From NCBI RefSeq assembly GCF_001507435.1, contig NZ_LMWH01000268.1, forward strand, positions 1 to 34,640: a stretch of DNA of 34,640 bases, written 5' to 3'. This stretch comes from Streptomyces sp. NRRL F-5122 (GTDB lineage Bacteria > Actinomycetota > Actinomycetes > Streptomycetales > Streptomycetaceae). A model generated the notes under the pieces. That model had not been told where the DNA came from. It was given only the letters and a program-made list of their open reading frames with translations, and ran no database searches. The position numbers and the translations under genes were made by a program. Below, piece by piece: positions 20,654 to 29,654 of the stretch. How positions within the stretch are numbered: position 1 is the stretch's first letter; each line of letters starts with the position of its first letter.

Positions 20654-21586
20654 ATGAGACTCGGTGTCCTCGACGTGGGTTCGAACACGGTGCATCTGCT
20701 GGTGGTGGATGCCCACCCCGGTGCGCGCCCGCTCCCCGCGCACTCGCACAAGGCCGATCTGCGGCTCGCCCAACTCCTCGACGGCGGCGGGGCCATCGGA
20801 GGCGACGGTGTGGACAAGCTCATCGCAGTGATCCTCGACGCCCTCCAGGCGGCCGAGGACAAAGGTGTCGTGGAAATCCTGCCGTTCGCCACCTCCGCGG
20901 TGCGCGAGGCGAGCAACGTGGACGAGGTCCTGGCCCGGGTCAAGGACGCCACCGGTGTCGAGCTGCAGGTGCTGACGGGCGAGGAGGAGGCGCGGCTGAC
21001 CTTCCTCGCCGCCCGCCGCTGGTTCGGCTGGTCGGCGGGCAAGCTGCTCGTCCTCGACATCGGCGGCGGCTCGCTGGAGATCGCCTACGGAATCGACGAG
21101 GAGCCCGACGCCGCGGTGTCGCTGCCGCTCGGGGCCGGGCGGCTCACGGCGGGCTGGCTGCCGGGCGATCCGCCGGACCCGGCCGATGTGAAGGCGCTGC
21201 GCCGCCACGCGCGGACGGAGATCGCGCGGACCGTCGGCGAGTTCAGCCGCTTCGGTGCGCCCGACCACGTGGTGGCCACCTCCAAGACGTTCAAGCAGCT
21301 CGCCCGTCTCGCCGGGGCGGCGCGGTCCGCCGAGGGTCTGTACGTGCAGCGTGATCTGAAGCGGCAGTCCCTGGAGGCGTGGGTACCTCGGCTCACCGGG
21401 ATGACGGCCGAGGAGCGCGCGGACCTCCCGGGCGTCTCCGACGGCCGCGCGGGCCAGCTCCTCGCCGGGGCACTGGTCGCCGAGGGCGCGATGGACCTGT
21501 TCGGGGTGGAGACCGTCGAGATCTGTCCGTGGGCGCTCCGGGAGGGCGTGATCCTGCGGCGGCTCGACCACATGCCGGCGACCTAG
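20654..21586 (+). CDS. Ppx/GppA-family phosphatase
   Basis: 310 residues. The ASKHA fold of exopolyphosphatases and pppGpp phosphatases is visible: phosphate-binding loop 1 in [15 protein letters not shown] (5-19), loop 2 in [14 protein letters not shown] (133-146), the conserved acidic [10 protein letters not shown] (108-117), and [22 protein letters not shown] near the end of the core. It lacks the long C-terminal HD-type domains of E. coli Ppx, so it is the short actinobacterial form. It may act on polyphosphate, pppGpp or both, which sequence alone cannot settle. Likely leaderless. The C-terminal [10 protein letters not shown] is the usual family ending. Confidence 0.92.
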   Translation: MRLGVLDVGSNTVHLLVVDAHPGARPLPAHSHKADLRLAQLLDGGGAIGGDGVDKLIAVILDALQAAEDKGVVEILPFATSAVREASNVDEVLARVKDATGVELQVLTGEEEARLTFLAARRWFGWSAGKLLVLDIGGGSLEIAYGIDEEPDAAVSLPLGAGRLTAGWLPGDPPDPADVKALRRHARTEIARTVGEFSRFGAPDHVVATSKTFKQLARLAGAARSAEGLYVQRDLKRQSLEAWVPRLTGMTAEERADLPGVSDGRAGQLLAGALVAEGAMDLFGVETVEICPWALREGVILRRLDHMPAT

Positions 21587-21780
21587 ACCGCTTCGAGCAC
21601 ATGCCGCCGCGAAGGGTTCCCGCCATCCCCGCTGCCGACGCCCTCGGGCGGTGCGGCCGGAGCGGGCGGGGCGCGCACGATACGGGCCGCGACGACATCC
21701 AGCCGCTGTGCGCCTTCCCACAGTCCCCCGCCCCCCGAGCGGCCCTCCATGTCAATGCGCCGCCCCGTACCCTGTCCCTC

Positions 21781-22605
21781 GTGGCAGATCCAGTGGTGCG
21801 CATCCCGGATGCGAAGGTCGCCCTGTCGACGGCCTCCGTCTATCCGGAGTCGACCGCGACGGCCTTCGAGATCGCGGCGCGCCTCGGGTACGACGGGGTC
21901 GAGATCATGGTGTGGACCGATCCCGTGAGCCAGGACATCGATGCGCTGCGCAGGCTCAGCGACTACCACCGGATCCCTGTTCTCGCCATCCACGCCCCCT
22001 GTCTGCTGATCACGCAGCGGGTGTGGTCCACCGACCCGTGGATCAAGCTCCAGCGGGCCCGCGCGGCCGCGGAGCGGCTCGGCGCCGGCACGGTCGTCGT
22101 CCATCCGCCCTTCCGGTGGCAGCGGCAGTACGCCCGCGACTTCGTCGACGGCGTCTGGCGCATGGCGAACGAGACCGATGTGCGGTTCGCCGTCGAGAAC
22201 ATGTATCCCTGGCGCTACCGCGACCGCGAGATGCTCGCGTACGCCCCCGACTGGGACGTGACGAGGGACGACTACCGTCACTTCACCATCGATCTCAGCC
22301 ACACCGCGACGGCCCGTACCGACGCTCTGGAGATGCTCGACCGCATGGGCGAGCGCCTGGGTCACGTCCACCTCGCCGACGGCAACGGTTCCAACAAGGA
22401 CGAGCATCTGGTCCCCGGCCGCGGTGTCCAGCCGTGTGCGGAGGTCCTCGAGCGGCTCGCGCTCACCGGCTTCGACGGGCACGTCGTCATCGAGGTGAAC
22501 ACCCGCCGGGCCATGTCGGGCGCCGAGCGCGAGGCCGACCTCGCCGAGGCCCTCGCCTTCACGCGTCTGCACCTGGCGTCGGCCGTGAGGGTGCCCCGAG
22601 GATGA
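21781..22605 (+). CDS. Sugar phosphate isomerase/epimerase-type TIM-barrel protein
   Basis: 274 residues from the GTG at 21781. TACCCT (21768-21773) ends seven bases before it and no ribosome site exists, so a leaderless mRNA is likely; the longer upstream frame overlaps ppx and is rejected. The sequence has the AP-endonuclease-2/xylose-isomerase-like barrel: [28 protein letters not shown] at the N-terminus, then metal-ligand-type motifs [35 protein letters not shown] and [10 protein letters not shown]. The substrate is unknown. It precedes the TetR gene and the two are probably co-transcribed. Confidence 0.85.
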   Translation: MADPVVRIPDAKVALSTASVYPESTATAFEIAARLGYDGVEIMVWTDPVSQDIDALRRLSDYHRIPVLAIHAPCLLITQRVWSTDPWIKLQRARAAAERLGAGTVVVHPPFRWQRQYARDFVDGVWRMANETDVRFAVENMYPWRYRDREMLAYAPDWDVTRDDYRHFTIDLSHTATARTDALEMLDRMGERLGHVHLADGNGSNKDEHLVPGRGVQPCAEVLERLALTGFDGHVVIEVNTRRAMSGAEREADLAEALAFTRLHLASAVRVPRG

Positions 22606-22625
22606 GCGAGGTGCTCGGCCGGTGA
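22602..22625 (+). other. Seven-codon micro-ORF bridging the epimerase and tetR genes
   Basis: The epimerase ends in ATGA, and that ATG opens a frame encoding MSEVLGR. This frame stops at TGA within GTGA, whose GTG is the tetR start. Both overlaps are of the four-base type used for translational coupling. The ribosome site for the ATG would be GAGG directly abutting it, which is too close. It may simply reflect the local repeat TGAGCGAGG. I do not claim it is translated. Confidence 0.25.
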
Positions 22626-23251
22626 GCGAGGCGACCGGAGCGGGACGTGTGCGCCGCGGCAGGGGACGGCCCAGCCGTACGGAGACGGCGGCGGCGCCCG
22701 CCACCCGCGACCGCATCCTGGAGTCGGCCCGCGAGGAGTTCTCCGAGCGCGGCTACGAGAAGACCTCCGTGCGCGGTATCGCCAAGGCGGCCGGGGTGGA
22801 CTCCGCCCTGGTGCACCACTACTTCGGCACCAAGGAACAGGTCTTCGAGGCAGCCATCGAGGTCGCCTTCGCGCCCGCCCTGGGCGCGCCCGAGGCGTTC
22901 GCGGACGGACCGCCCGAGGGCATCGGCGAACGCCTGACGCGCTTCATCCTCGGCATCTGGGAGAATCCCACGACCCGTACGCCGCTGCTGGCGATCGTCA
23001 GGTCGGCCGTGAACAACGACACGGCGGCCGCCGTATTCCGCCGTCTGATCGCCACACAGCTGCTGCGCCGCATCGCGGGCCGGCTCGACGTCCCGGACCC
23101 GGAGCTGCGCGCCGAACTGGCGGCCGCGCAACTGGTGGGGCTCGCGATACTGCGATACGTGATCAAGGTGGAGCCATTGGCGTCCGCGGACCTGGAACAA
23201 CTGGTGGCACGGGTGGCGCCGGTCGTGCAGGGCCATCTGACCAACCCCTGA
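22622..23251 (+). CDS. TetR-family regulator upstream of ilvD
   Basis: 209 residues from the GTG at 22622. After a basic Arg/Gly-rich N-terminal tail ([11 protein letters not shown]) comes the TetR DNA-binding domain (about 28-75), with [23 protein letters not shown] at 49-68. The C-terminal part (about 85-209; [23 protein letters not shown] and [28 protein letters not shown]) is of the type common in large actinobacterial TetR families. The target is unknown; its own operon or ilvD are the nearest candidates. A hairpin overlaps its stop, so ilvD is probably transcribed separately. Confidence 0.9.
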   Translation: MSEATGAGRVRRGRGRPSRTETAAAPATRDRILESAREEFSERGYEKTSVRGIAKAAGVDSALVHHYFGTKEQVFEAAIEVAFAPALGAPEAFADGPPEGIGERLTRFILGIWENPTTRTPLLAIVRSAVNNDTAAAVFRRLIATQLLRRIAGRLDVPDPELRAELAAAQLVGLAILRYVIKVEPLASADLEQLVARVAPVVQGHLTNP

Positions 23252-23279
23252 CGCGAGCCCGGCACACCCCGCGCAGGGG
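23245..23279 (+). terminator. Hairpin at the end of the tetR gene
   Basis: CCCCTG (23245-23250) pairs with CAGGGG (23274-23279), and CGCG (23252-23255) with CGCG (23270-23273), with one bulged A and a 14-base loop. The stem includes the tetR stop codon. No T-run. Confidence 0.6.
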
Positions 23280-23400
23280 GGCGCGCCGAACCCCCTGTCG
23301 ACCGAGACGCGCATCCCGTATTCCGGACACTTCAGTCCGACCCTTGGAGCACCGGCGTACGCTCGACAGAAGTCAGAACTCTCCGAAGGAGCGAGCGACG

Positions 23401-25254
23401 ATGCCCGAGCTGAGGTCCCGCACAGTCACCCACGGCCGCAACATGGCGGGCGCCCGCGCCCTTATGCGCGCCTCCGGTGTACCCGGTGCGGACATCGGAC
23501 GGAAGCCGATCATCGCGGTCGCCAACTCCTTCACGGAGTTCGTGCCGGGCCACACCCACCTCCAGCCGGTCGGTCGGATCGTCAGCGAGGCGATCAGGGA
23601 GGCGGGCGGCATCCCACGCGAGTTCAACACCATCGCGGTCGACGACGGCATCGCCATGGGCCATGGAGGCATGCTCTACTCCCTCCCCTCGCGCGACCTG
23701 ATCGCGGACAGCGTGGAGTACATGGTCGAGGCCCACTGCGCCGACGCCCTGATCTGCATCTCCAACTGCGACAAGATCACCCCGGGCATGCTGATGGCGG
23801 CCCTGCGCCTGAACATCCCGACGGTCTTCGTCTCCGGCGGCCCGATGGAGTCCGGCCGCGCCACCCTGGTCGACGGCACGGTCCGCACCCTCGACCTGAT
23901 CGACGCGATCGCCGACGCCGCCAACGACAAGATCTCCGACGAGGACATCCTCCGTATCGAGGAGAACGCCTGTCCGACGTGCGGCTCCTGTTCCGGCATG
24001 TTCACGGCCAACTCGATGAACTGCCTGACCGAGGCCATCGGACTGTCCCTGCCGGGCAACGGCTCGGTCCTCGCCACCCACACCGCCCGGCGAGCGCTGT
24101 ACGAGGACGCGGCCCGCACCGTGATGGACCTCACGCGCCGCTACTACGAGCAGGACGACGAGACGGTCCTGCCCCGCAACATCGCCACGTTCTCCGCCTT
24201 CGAGAACGCGATGGCGCTCGACATCGCGATGGGCGGTTCCACCAACACGATCCTGCACCTGCTGGCGGCGGCCCAGGAGGCGGGTGTGCCGTTCGGGCTG
24301 GCGGAGATCGACGAGGTCTCGCGCCGCGTGCCCTGCCTGGCGAAGGTGGCCCCGAACGTGGCCAAGGACCGCACGTACTACATGGAGGACGTGCACCGCG
24401 CCGGCGGCATCCCGGCCCTCCTCGGCGAGCTGCACCGCGCGGGCCTGCTGAACGAGGACGTCCACGCGGTCCACAGCCCGTCCCTCGCGGACTGGCTCAA
24501 GACCTGGGACGTCCGCGGCGGTTCCCCCTCCCAGGAGGCGGTGGAGCTGTGGCACGCGGCGCCCGGCTGTGTGCGTTCCGCCGAGGCGTTCTCCCAGTCG
24601 GAGCGCTGGGCGTCCCTCGACGAGGACGCGGAAGGCGGCTGCATCCGCTCGGCCGAGCACGCCTACTCCAAGGACGGCGGTCTGGCGGTCCTCAGGGGCA
24701 ACCTCGCGGTCGACGGCGCCGTGGTCAAGACGGCGGGTGTCGACGAGTCGATCTGGACCTTCGAGGGACCCGCGGTCGTCTGCGAGTCGCAGGAGGAGGC
24801 CGTCGAGAAGATCCTGACCCAGCAGATCAAGGAGGGCGACGTCGTCGTCATCCGGTACGAGGGCCCGAAGGGCGGCCCGGGCATGCAGGAGATGCTGTAT
24901 CCCACCTCGTACCTGAAGGGCCGGGGCCTCGGAAAGGCCTGCGCGCTGATCACCGACGGCCGTTTCTCCGGCGGCACGTCGGGTCTGTCGATCGGCCACG
25001 CGTCCCCGGAAGCGGCCTCGGGCGGCACCATCGCCCTGGTCCGCGACGGCGACCGGATCCGCATCGACATCCCGAATCGCACGATCGAACTCCTCGTGTC
25101 CGACGAGGAGCTGGCCACCCGCCGTGACGCCCTGAACGGCGTCTACGCCCCCGCGAACCGCGACCGCAAGGTCTCGGCCGCGCTCCGCGCCTACGCCGCG
25201 ATGGCGACGAGCGCGGACAAGGGCGCCGTGCGGGATGTGAGCAAGCTGCGCTGA
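23401..25254 (+). CDS. ilvD: IlvD, dihydroxy-acid dehydratase
   Basis: 617 residues, closely resembling E. coli IlvD along the whole length. It dehydrates 2,3-dihydroxy-3-methylbutanoate and its ethyl homologue to the keto acids for valine, isoleucine and leucine. Fe-S and Mg ligand motifs are intact: [11 protein letters not shown] with Cys123, [19 protein letters not shown] at 191-209, and the C-terminal [15 protein letters not shown]. Start [20 protein letters not shown] is the usual one, preceded by AAGGAG ten bases upstream. An inverted repeat, CGGAC (23324-23328) with GTCCG (23335-23339), lies about 65 bp before the start and may be a regulatory site. No branched-chain attenuator leader peptide was seen. 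Confidence 0.98.
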   Translation: MPELRSRTVTHGRNMAGARALMRASGVPGADIGRKPIIAVANSFTEFVPGHTHLQPVGRIVSEAIREAGGIPREFNTIAVDDGIAMGHGGMLYSLPSRDLIADSVEYMVEAHCADALICISNCDKITPGMLMAALRLNIPTVFVSGGPMESGRATLVDGTVRTLDLIDAIADAANDKISDEDILRIEENACPTCGSCSGMFTANSMNCLTEAIGLSLPGNGSVLATHTARRALYEDAARTVMDLTRRYYEQDDETVLPRNIATFSAFENAMALDIAMGGSTNTILHLLAAAQEAGVPFGLAEIDEVSRRVPCLAKVAPNVAKDRTYYMEDVHRAGGIPALLGELHRAGLLNEDVHAVHSPSLADWLKTWDVRGGSPSQEAVELWHAAPGCVRSAEAFSQSERWASLDEDAEGGCIRSAEHAYSKDGGLAVLRGNLAVDGAVVKTAGVDESIWTFEGPAVVCESQEEAVEKILTQQIKEGDVVVIRYEGPKGGPGMQEMLYPTSYLKGRGLGKACALITDGRFSGGTSGLSIGHASPEAASGGTIALVRDGDRIRIDIPNRTIELLVSDEELATRRDALNGVYAPANRDRKVSAALRAYAAMATSADKGAVRDVSKLR

Positions 25255-25264
25255 GGGCTCACCG

Positions 25265-25297
25265 CGAAGGGCCGCCTCCCGAGGGGGCGGCCCTTCG
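25265..25297. terminator. Bidirectional terminator between ilvD and the kinase gene
   Basis: A perfect 12-bp stem, CGAAGGGCCGCC (25265-25276) with GGCGGCCCTTCG (25286-25297), and a 9-base loop fill the 48-bp gap between the two convergent stops. Confidence 0.88.
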
Positions 25298-25302
25298 GCA
25301 TG

Positions 25303-27396
25303 TCACCAGCGCGACGGATCGCGCCCGTCCACGGCGAAGACGGTGCCGTCGGGGGCGGAGGCGTAGACGTGGCCGTCGGCGATCACGGGTTCGGGCAGGG
25401 CTGCCGTGACCCGGCCCGAGTCCGTGCGGAGGCGGGGCGGGGTCTGGCCGATGAGGCGTCCCTTGTCGGCGTCGAAGGCGAGGAGGCGCCCGTCGGCTGA
25501 GGAGAAGTAGACGTGTCCGCTGTCCGCGACGGGCGTCGAGCCGCGGCTCACGGATGTCTCGAGATGCCAGAGCAGCTTGCGCGCGTCCAGGTCCAGGGAC
25601 TCGAGGGAACCGCCGACGGCGAGGAGGTAGACGACGCCGGCGTTCACGGTGGCACGGGCCAGTTCGCGCCGGACGGGCAGCACCATGCTGTGCGTCGACC
25701 TGGATACCGGGTCATAGCGGACCAAGGCCTTCGTTTCGCCGTAGACCGAGTCGACGGAGAGGAAGTAGACGGAACCGTCCTCGGTGCCGAAAGGTTCCAG
25801 CCTGCCGTCCAGCCGTGTGTCCCATCGGACGTCACCCGTGCGCGGGTCCACAGCTGTGACTCGGGTGCCCGATCCGTCGTCGGAGGTGTTCGTCGTGTAG
25901 GCCAGCGGGTCACCGGCGAACGAGGTGAAGTACGGCGAGCTGTGGCCGGGGATCCGGTGGCCCCACTCCGTCTTCCCCGACGCGGCGTTCACGCCGGTGA
26001 CCTTCCCGTCGGTTCCGGTGACCAGGAGCATGTCTCCGGACGCACGCACGGCGTTGAGTGCGGGCATGGTCCGTTCCCAGCGTGATCGGCCCGAGGAGGG
26101 GTCCAGTGCCTCCAGGCGCCTGCCCTCGCCGGTCGACGGCTGGACGAGCCCTCCCGACAGGACAGGCGGCCCGTCTCCGTCTCCGTTCGCGCCGGCGACG
26201 GTGTGCCGCCACAACCGGCTTCCTCCGGACGGATCGAGGGCGAAGACCTGGCCGGCCCGTGAGCAGAGCAGCTTCCCCGAGCCGAAGGAGCACTGCGGCG
26301 CGCCGCCGCCTTCCGACGTGGGTTTCGCCACCCACGCGTGAAACTGCTGCGCCTTGGACGGCGTGATGGCGTCCGATGCGGGTGCCGGGCCTCCGATGGA
26401 CAGGGCCGAAGCGACGGCAGCGCCGATGACGAGGGCGATCACCACGCCGGCCAGCACGACCCTCCTGCTCGGGCGCCTTGTCCTTCGCTTCGGCTCCGCG
26501 ATGTGGGCTTCCGGCTCCGGCGTCTCGACGGCCCGTGGTGCCGGTATGAACGCCTGGGTGTCGTACGAGGCCGCGGTCGACCTCAGTTCCCGCATGAGCT
26601 CGTCCGGGGTGGGACGGCCCTCGGGCTCCTTCGCGAGGCATCGCAGCACCAGTGGTGCGAGATCCTTCGGCACACCGGTCAGGTCCGGGTCGTCGTGCAC
26701 GACCTGGTACGCCACGACGTACGGGCTGTCCGAGTCGAACGGGCCTCGGCCCGTCGCCGCGTGCACGATCACGGACCCGAGGGCGAACACATCGGCTGCG
26801 GACCCGACTTCACGGGGCCGCCGGAACTGCTCGGGAGCCATGAAGGGAGGCGTGCCGATCAATTTGCCGGTCTCGGTGCGCAGCTCGCTGTCCTTCGGCC
26901 GGGAGATGCCGAAGTCGATGACCTTCGGCCCGTCCTCGGCGAGCAGGACGTTGCTCGGCTTGAGATCGCGGTGCACGACCCCGACACGGTGGATGTCGCG
27001 CAGCGCCTCGGCGAGGCCCGCCATCAGCCGACGCAACTGCGCCGGGGGCATGGGGCCGTTCCGCTTCACATGATCCGACAGGGTCGGGCCGGGGATGTAC
27101 AGCGTGGCCATCCACGGCCGTTCGGCCTCCGGGTCGGCATCGACGACCGGTGCGGTGAAGGCGCCGCTCACCCTGCGGGCCGCGGCCACCTCCTGCCGGA
27201 AGCGGCCTCTGAACTCGGGGTCCTTGGCGAAGTCGGAGTGCACGACCTTCACCGCGAGCTTCATCCCCGTGGCGCCCCGGGCCAGGTGCACCACGCCCAT
27301 GCCCCCGGAGCCCAGGCAGGACTCCAGGCGGTAGTGCCCGGCGTACTCGGGAAGTTCCGCTTCCGGGTCCGGTCCGGTGTTGCGCTGTGGCGACAT
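25303..27396 (-). CDS. Transmembrane Ser/Thr protein kinase with an extracellular PQQ-type beta-propeller
   Basis: 697 residues. The Hanks-type kinase domain spans about 22-272, with glycine loop GSGGMG (29-34), catalytic Lys50 (LAVKVV), HRDLKPSN (142-149), DFG (161-163) and APE (187-189). All catalytic residues are present. A basic juxtamembrane stretch (RRTRRPSRR) precedes a TM helix (about 313-334). The outside part (about 340-697) consists of repeated WD/PQQ-like blades: VFALDPSGGSRLWRH, LEALDPSSGRSRWER, VTAVDPRTGDVRWDT and VFAVDGRDPSRW at the very end. The layout recalls AfsK, but the identity is not claimed. The propeller probably senses an external ligand or the wall. It is divergent from the SH3b genes. 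Confidence 0.93.
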   Translation of the reverse strand: MSPQRNTGPDPEAELPEYAGHYRLESCLGSGGMGVVHLARGATGMKLAVKVVHSDFAKDPEFRGRFRQEVAAARRVSGAFTAPVVDADPEAERPWMATLYIPGPTLSDHVKRNGPMPPAQLRRLMAGLAEALRDIHRVGVVHRDLKPSNVLLAEDGPKVIDFGISRPKDSELRTETGKLIGTPPFMAPEQFRRPREVGSAADVFALGSVIVHAATGRGPFDSDSPYVVAYQVVHDDPDLTGVPKDLAPLVLRCLAKEPEGRPTPDELMRELRSTAASYDTQAFIPAPRAVETPEPEAHIAEPKRRTRRPSRRVVLAGVVIALVIGAAVASALSIGGPAPASDAITPSKAQQFHAWVAKPTSEGGGAPQCSFGSGKLLCSRAGQVFALDPSGGSRLWRHTVAGANGDGDGPPVLSGGLVQPSTGEGRRLEALDPSSGRSRWERTMPALNAVRASGDMLLVTGTDGKVTGVNAASGKTEWGHRIPGHSSPYFTSFAGDPLAYTTNTSDDGSGTRVTAVDPRTGDVRWDTRLDGRLEPFGTEDGSVYFLSVDSVYGETKALVRYDPVSRSTHSMVLPVRRELARATVNAGVVYLLAVGGSLESLDLDARKLLWHLETSVSRGSTPVADSGHVYFSSADGRLLAFDADKGRLIGQTPPRLRTDSGRVTAALPEPVIADGHVYASAPDGTVFAVDGRDPSRW

Positions 27397-27470
27397 GGAC
27401 CACCCCCGTGCTGTTCTTTCGCGCGCGTCGCACGGAGCCTAGTCGATGACTCGTACGAGACAGAGGCGGC

Positions 27471-27556
27471 TTGCTAGCCTCCGCGTGCGAATTGCATACG
27501 TGTGTTTCATGGCGTGATTCGAGGGAATCAACGGGACCCCATGGCAGTCATGGGGT
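27471..27556 (+). promoter_or_regulatory. Promoter and two 5'-leader hairpins of the SH3b genes
   Basis: TTGCTA (27471-27476) and GCATAC (27494-27499), 17 bp apart, form a possible promoter. Two perfect inverted repeats follow in the predicted leader: TGATTC (27515-27520) with GAATCA (27525-27530), and ACCCCATG (27536-27543) with CATGGGGT (27549-27556). The second ends about ten bases before the ribosome site of the first SH3b gene. Confidence 0.5.
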
Positions 27557-27575
27557 TCAACGGGGGAGGTTTTCC

Positions 27576-27893
27576 ATGTCTGTTGACCGCGTCGACGAGG
27601 GCCGTACCGACCAGGGAGCGGAGGCCCTCGCGGCGACCGCCGCCCTGCGCTACTACCCGGTGGCGCCCGACGTTCGGCTCAATGTGCGCAGTGGTCCCGG
27701 CACCGGCTACGCCGTCGTCCGCGTTCTGATCGAGGGCGCCAAGGTCCCGATTTTCTGTCAGACGCCGGGCACGACGGTGACGGGTCCGTACGGCACGAGC
27801 AACATCTGGGACAACATCGACAGCGGCGAGTACGTCTCGGACGCCTATGTGAAGACGGGCAGCGACGGCTACATCGCCTCGCGCTGCGGCTGA
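27576..27893 (+). CDS. SH3b-domain small protein without a signal peptide
   Basis: 105 residues. The ATG at 27576 follows GGGGAGG at about seven bases. The first 30 residues (MSVDRVDEGRTDQGAEALAA) are hydrophilic, with no signal peptide and no better upstream start. The rest is a bacterial SH3 domain: VRLNVRSGPGTGYAVVRVL, then YGTSNIWDNI, ending SRCG. Its two Cys, in FCQTPG and at the penultimate residue, are conserved in the next gene. SH3b domains bind wall peptides or other ligands, normally outside the cell, so the missing signal is odd. It is a close tandem paralogue of the following gene, at DNA level too. Confidence 0.85.
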   Translation: MSVDRVDEGRTDQGAEALAATAALRYYPVAPDVRLNVRSGPGTGYAVVRVLIEGAKVPIFCQTPGTTVTGPYGTSNIWDNIDSGEYVSDAYVKTGSDGYIASRCG

Positions 27894-27915
27894 TCCAACC
27901 CACGAGAGGACAGTG

Positions 27916-28266
27916 ATGATGTCGCGCACACGCAGATCCATCCTTCTGACGAGTGCAGCTGCCGGGGCCCTCCTCATGGTGCTGGGCGCGTCTCCGACCG
28001 CCTCGGCACAGCCCGATGCCCTTACGTTTTCGGTAGCACCGGGTGTCCGCCTCAATGTGCGCAGCGGTCCCGGTACCGGCTACTCGATCGTCCGTGTTCT
28101 GCCCGAGAACGTGAAGGTCTCGATCTACTGCCAGACGCCGGGGACGACGGTTTCGGGCTATTACGGCACGAGCAACATCTGGGACAACGTCGGCAATGGC
28201 GAGTTCGTCTCGGACACCTATGTGAACACAGGGAGTGACGGCTACGTCACTTCGCGTTGCGCCTGA
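27916..28266 (+). CDS. Secreted SH3b-domain small protein
   Basis: 116 residues from the ATG at 27916 (27919 also possible), after GAGAGGA. A clear Sec signal peptide is present: MMSRTRRSILL basic start, hydrophobic TSAAAGALLMVLGA, probable cleavage after ASPTASA. The mature part is one SH3b domain nearly identical in pattern to the preceding protein (VRLNVRSGPGTGYSIVRVL, YCQTPGTTVSG, YGTSNIWDNV, SRCA). The two Cys could form a disulfide once exported. It starts 22 bases after the first gene ends, so they form an operon. It probably binds peptidoglycan or a surface partner (inference). Confidence 0.9.
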   Translation: MMSRTRRSILLTSAAAGALLMVLGASPTASAQPDALTFSVAPGVRLNVRSGPGTGYSIVRVLPENVKVSIYCQTPGTTVSGYYGTSNIWDNVGNGEFVSDTYVNTGSDGYVTSRCA

Positions 28267-28311
28267 CGGTGACGGTGGGGGCCCTCCCGCGCCCGGAGTG
28301 ATAATCGACGC

Positions 28312-28803
28312 GTGAGCGACGAGAACGGCACCCCGGACACGCCCAAGGGCCCCCGCCCCGAGTCCCTGCGTTTCTTCGGCACGACCTGGCTGAACCACGA
28401 CGACGGCTACGCGGCGCGCCGTGCGGCCGTGTCCACCGGCTCGCTCGTGGCCGCCGCCGTGTCCTGCCTCGTACTGCGCTTCGCCTATCAGGGCCTGGAG
28501 ATCGCCGACATCGGCTCGGCCGTGACCGTGCTGGTCGTGCTGATGTTCGCGGCGTGCAGCGCACTGGCCTTCAACCACACCTGGGGCTCCTTCACCCGGC
28601 GCCCCGACCCGGAGCGCCAGGCATCCCTCCGCGGCCTGCTGGCCATCGGTTTCGTCGGCTCCCTGCTCGCGTACTTCCTGCGCTCCCTGACCGAGGCCCC
28701 CGGTGAGAAGCTCCATCGGGACGAGTACGAGAAGGCCCGCGCCGACCACGAGAAGCGGTCGTCCCGGCGCACGGGCAACCCGTCGCGCAAACGCCGTTCC
28801 TGA
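28312..28803 (+). CDS. Small integral membrane protein, unknown function
   Basis: 163 residues from the GTG at 28312. GATAAT lies six bases before the GTG and no ribosome site is present, so the mRNA is probably leaderless. Three hydrophobic helices are visible at about 37-58, 66-87 and 107-126. The hydrophilic N-terminus has GPRPESLRFFGTTWLNHDDGYAARR. The C-terminal tail is highly charged (EKLHRDEYEKARADHEKRSSRRTGNPSRKRRS). I do not recognise a named family. Confidence 0.82.
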   Translation: MSDENGTPDTPKGPRPESLRFFGTTWLNHDDGYAARRAAVSTGSLVAAAVSCLVLRFAYQGLEIADIGSAVTVLVVLMFAACSALAFNHTWGSFTRRPDPERQASLRGLLAIGFVGSLLAYFLRSLTEAPGEKLHRDEYEKARADHEKRSSRRTGNPSRKRRS

Positions 28804-28868
28804 CCCGTCGGGCGCCACCCGCTCCGGAACCCGCCGCCCCGATCCCCACGGCCCGTCAGGATGGACGT

Positions 28869-29645
28869 ATGACCGCCTCCTCCCACGCCACCCGAGCCCG
28901 CTCCTTCGACGCCGCGGCGGCCCAGTACGCCGCGAACCGGCCGTCCTACCCGCCCGCCCTGTTCGACACCCTGGAAGAGCTCGCCGGACGACCTCTCGCC
29001 GGCGCGCGTGTCGTCGACATCGGGGCGGGCACCGGTATCGCGACCGGCCTCCTGCACGCGCGTGGTGCGGACGTCGTCGCCGTGGAGCCCGGCGACGGCA
29101 TGGCGGCCGAGTTCCGCCGCGGCCTCCCCGGCGTCCCCCTCCTGCGCGGCGACGGCAACGCCCTCCCGCTCGCCACTTCGTCCGCCGACTTCCTCACCTA
29201 CGCCCAGGCCTGGCACTGGACCGACCCGGCCCGCTCGGTGCCCGAGGCCCTGCGGGTGCTGCGTCCGGGCGGCGCCCTCGCGCTGTGGTGGAACATGGAC
29301 GCGCAGGACGTGCCGTGGATCGCCGACCAGGCGGACCGGATCAGGCGGTACTTCGGCGCCGAACACGCCTCCAAGAGCGGCGCGGGCGGCACCCGTACGG
29401 AAGCCGCCTTCGAGGGCGCCCCCGGGATCCCGCGCCACACCCACCGTGTCGTCCGCTGGAGCCGCAAGGTCTCCGTCGACACCCATCTGGCCAACGTGGG
29501 CAGCCACTCGATCTTCCTCGTCCTCGGCAAGGAGCGCGCGGACGCCTTCCTCACCGAGGAGCGGGAGCGCCTACTCGAGACGTTCCCGGACGGCGTCGTC
29601 GAGGAGGTCTACGACGTGTACCTGGTGGTCGCCACCGCCTCCTGA
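28869..29645 (+). CDS. Class I SAM-dependent methyltransferase
   Basis: 258 residues. The SAM-binding motif I is VVDIGAGTG (48-56), with the acidic end of strand 2 in VVAVEPGDGMA (about 69-79), motif II-like DFLTYAQAWHWTDP and post-motif LRVLRPGGALALWW. The N-terminal SFDAAAAQYAANRPSYPP is typical of the UbiE/MenG-like Methyltransf_11 group that acts on small molecules. The substrate is unknown. CAGGAT lies six bases before the ATG and no ribosome site is seen, suggesting a leaderless mRNA. Its end abuts the SulP remnant on the other strand. Confidence 0.88.
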   Translation: MTASSHATRARSFDAAAAQYAANRPSYPPALFDTLEELAGRPLAGARVVDIGAGTGIATGLLHARGADVVAVEPGDGMAAEFRRGLPGVPLLRGDGNALPLATSSADFLTYAQAWHWTDPARSVPEALRVLRPGGALALWWNMDAQDVPWIADQADRIRRYFGAEHASKSGAGGTRTEAAFEGAPGIPRHTHRVVRWSRKVSVDTHLANVGSHSIFLVLGKERADAFLTEERERLLETFPDGVVEEVYDVYLVVATAS

Positions 29646-29654
29646 CCACGTGCG

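Noticed and set aside
23332..24999. 555-codon minus-strand frame over ilvD
   Set aside because: Antisense shadow of an unmistakable IlvD.
27471..27575. Longer N-terminus for the first SH3b protein, in search of a signal peptide
   Set aside because: The extension is not hydrophobic, crosses both leader hairpins, and the ATG at 27576 has a much better ribosome site.
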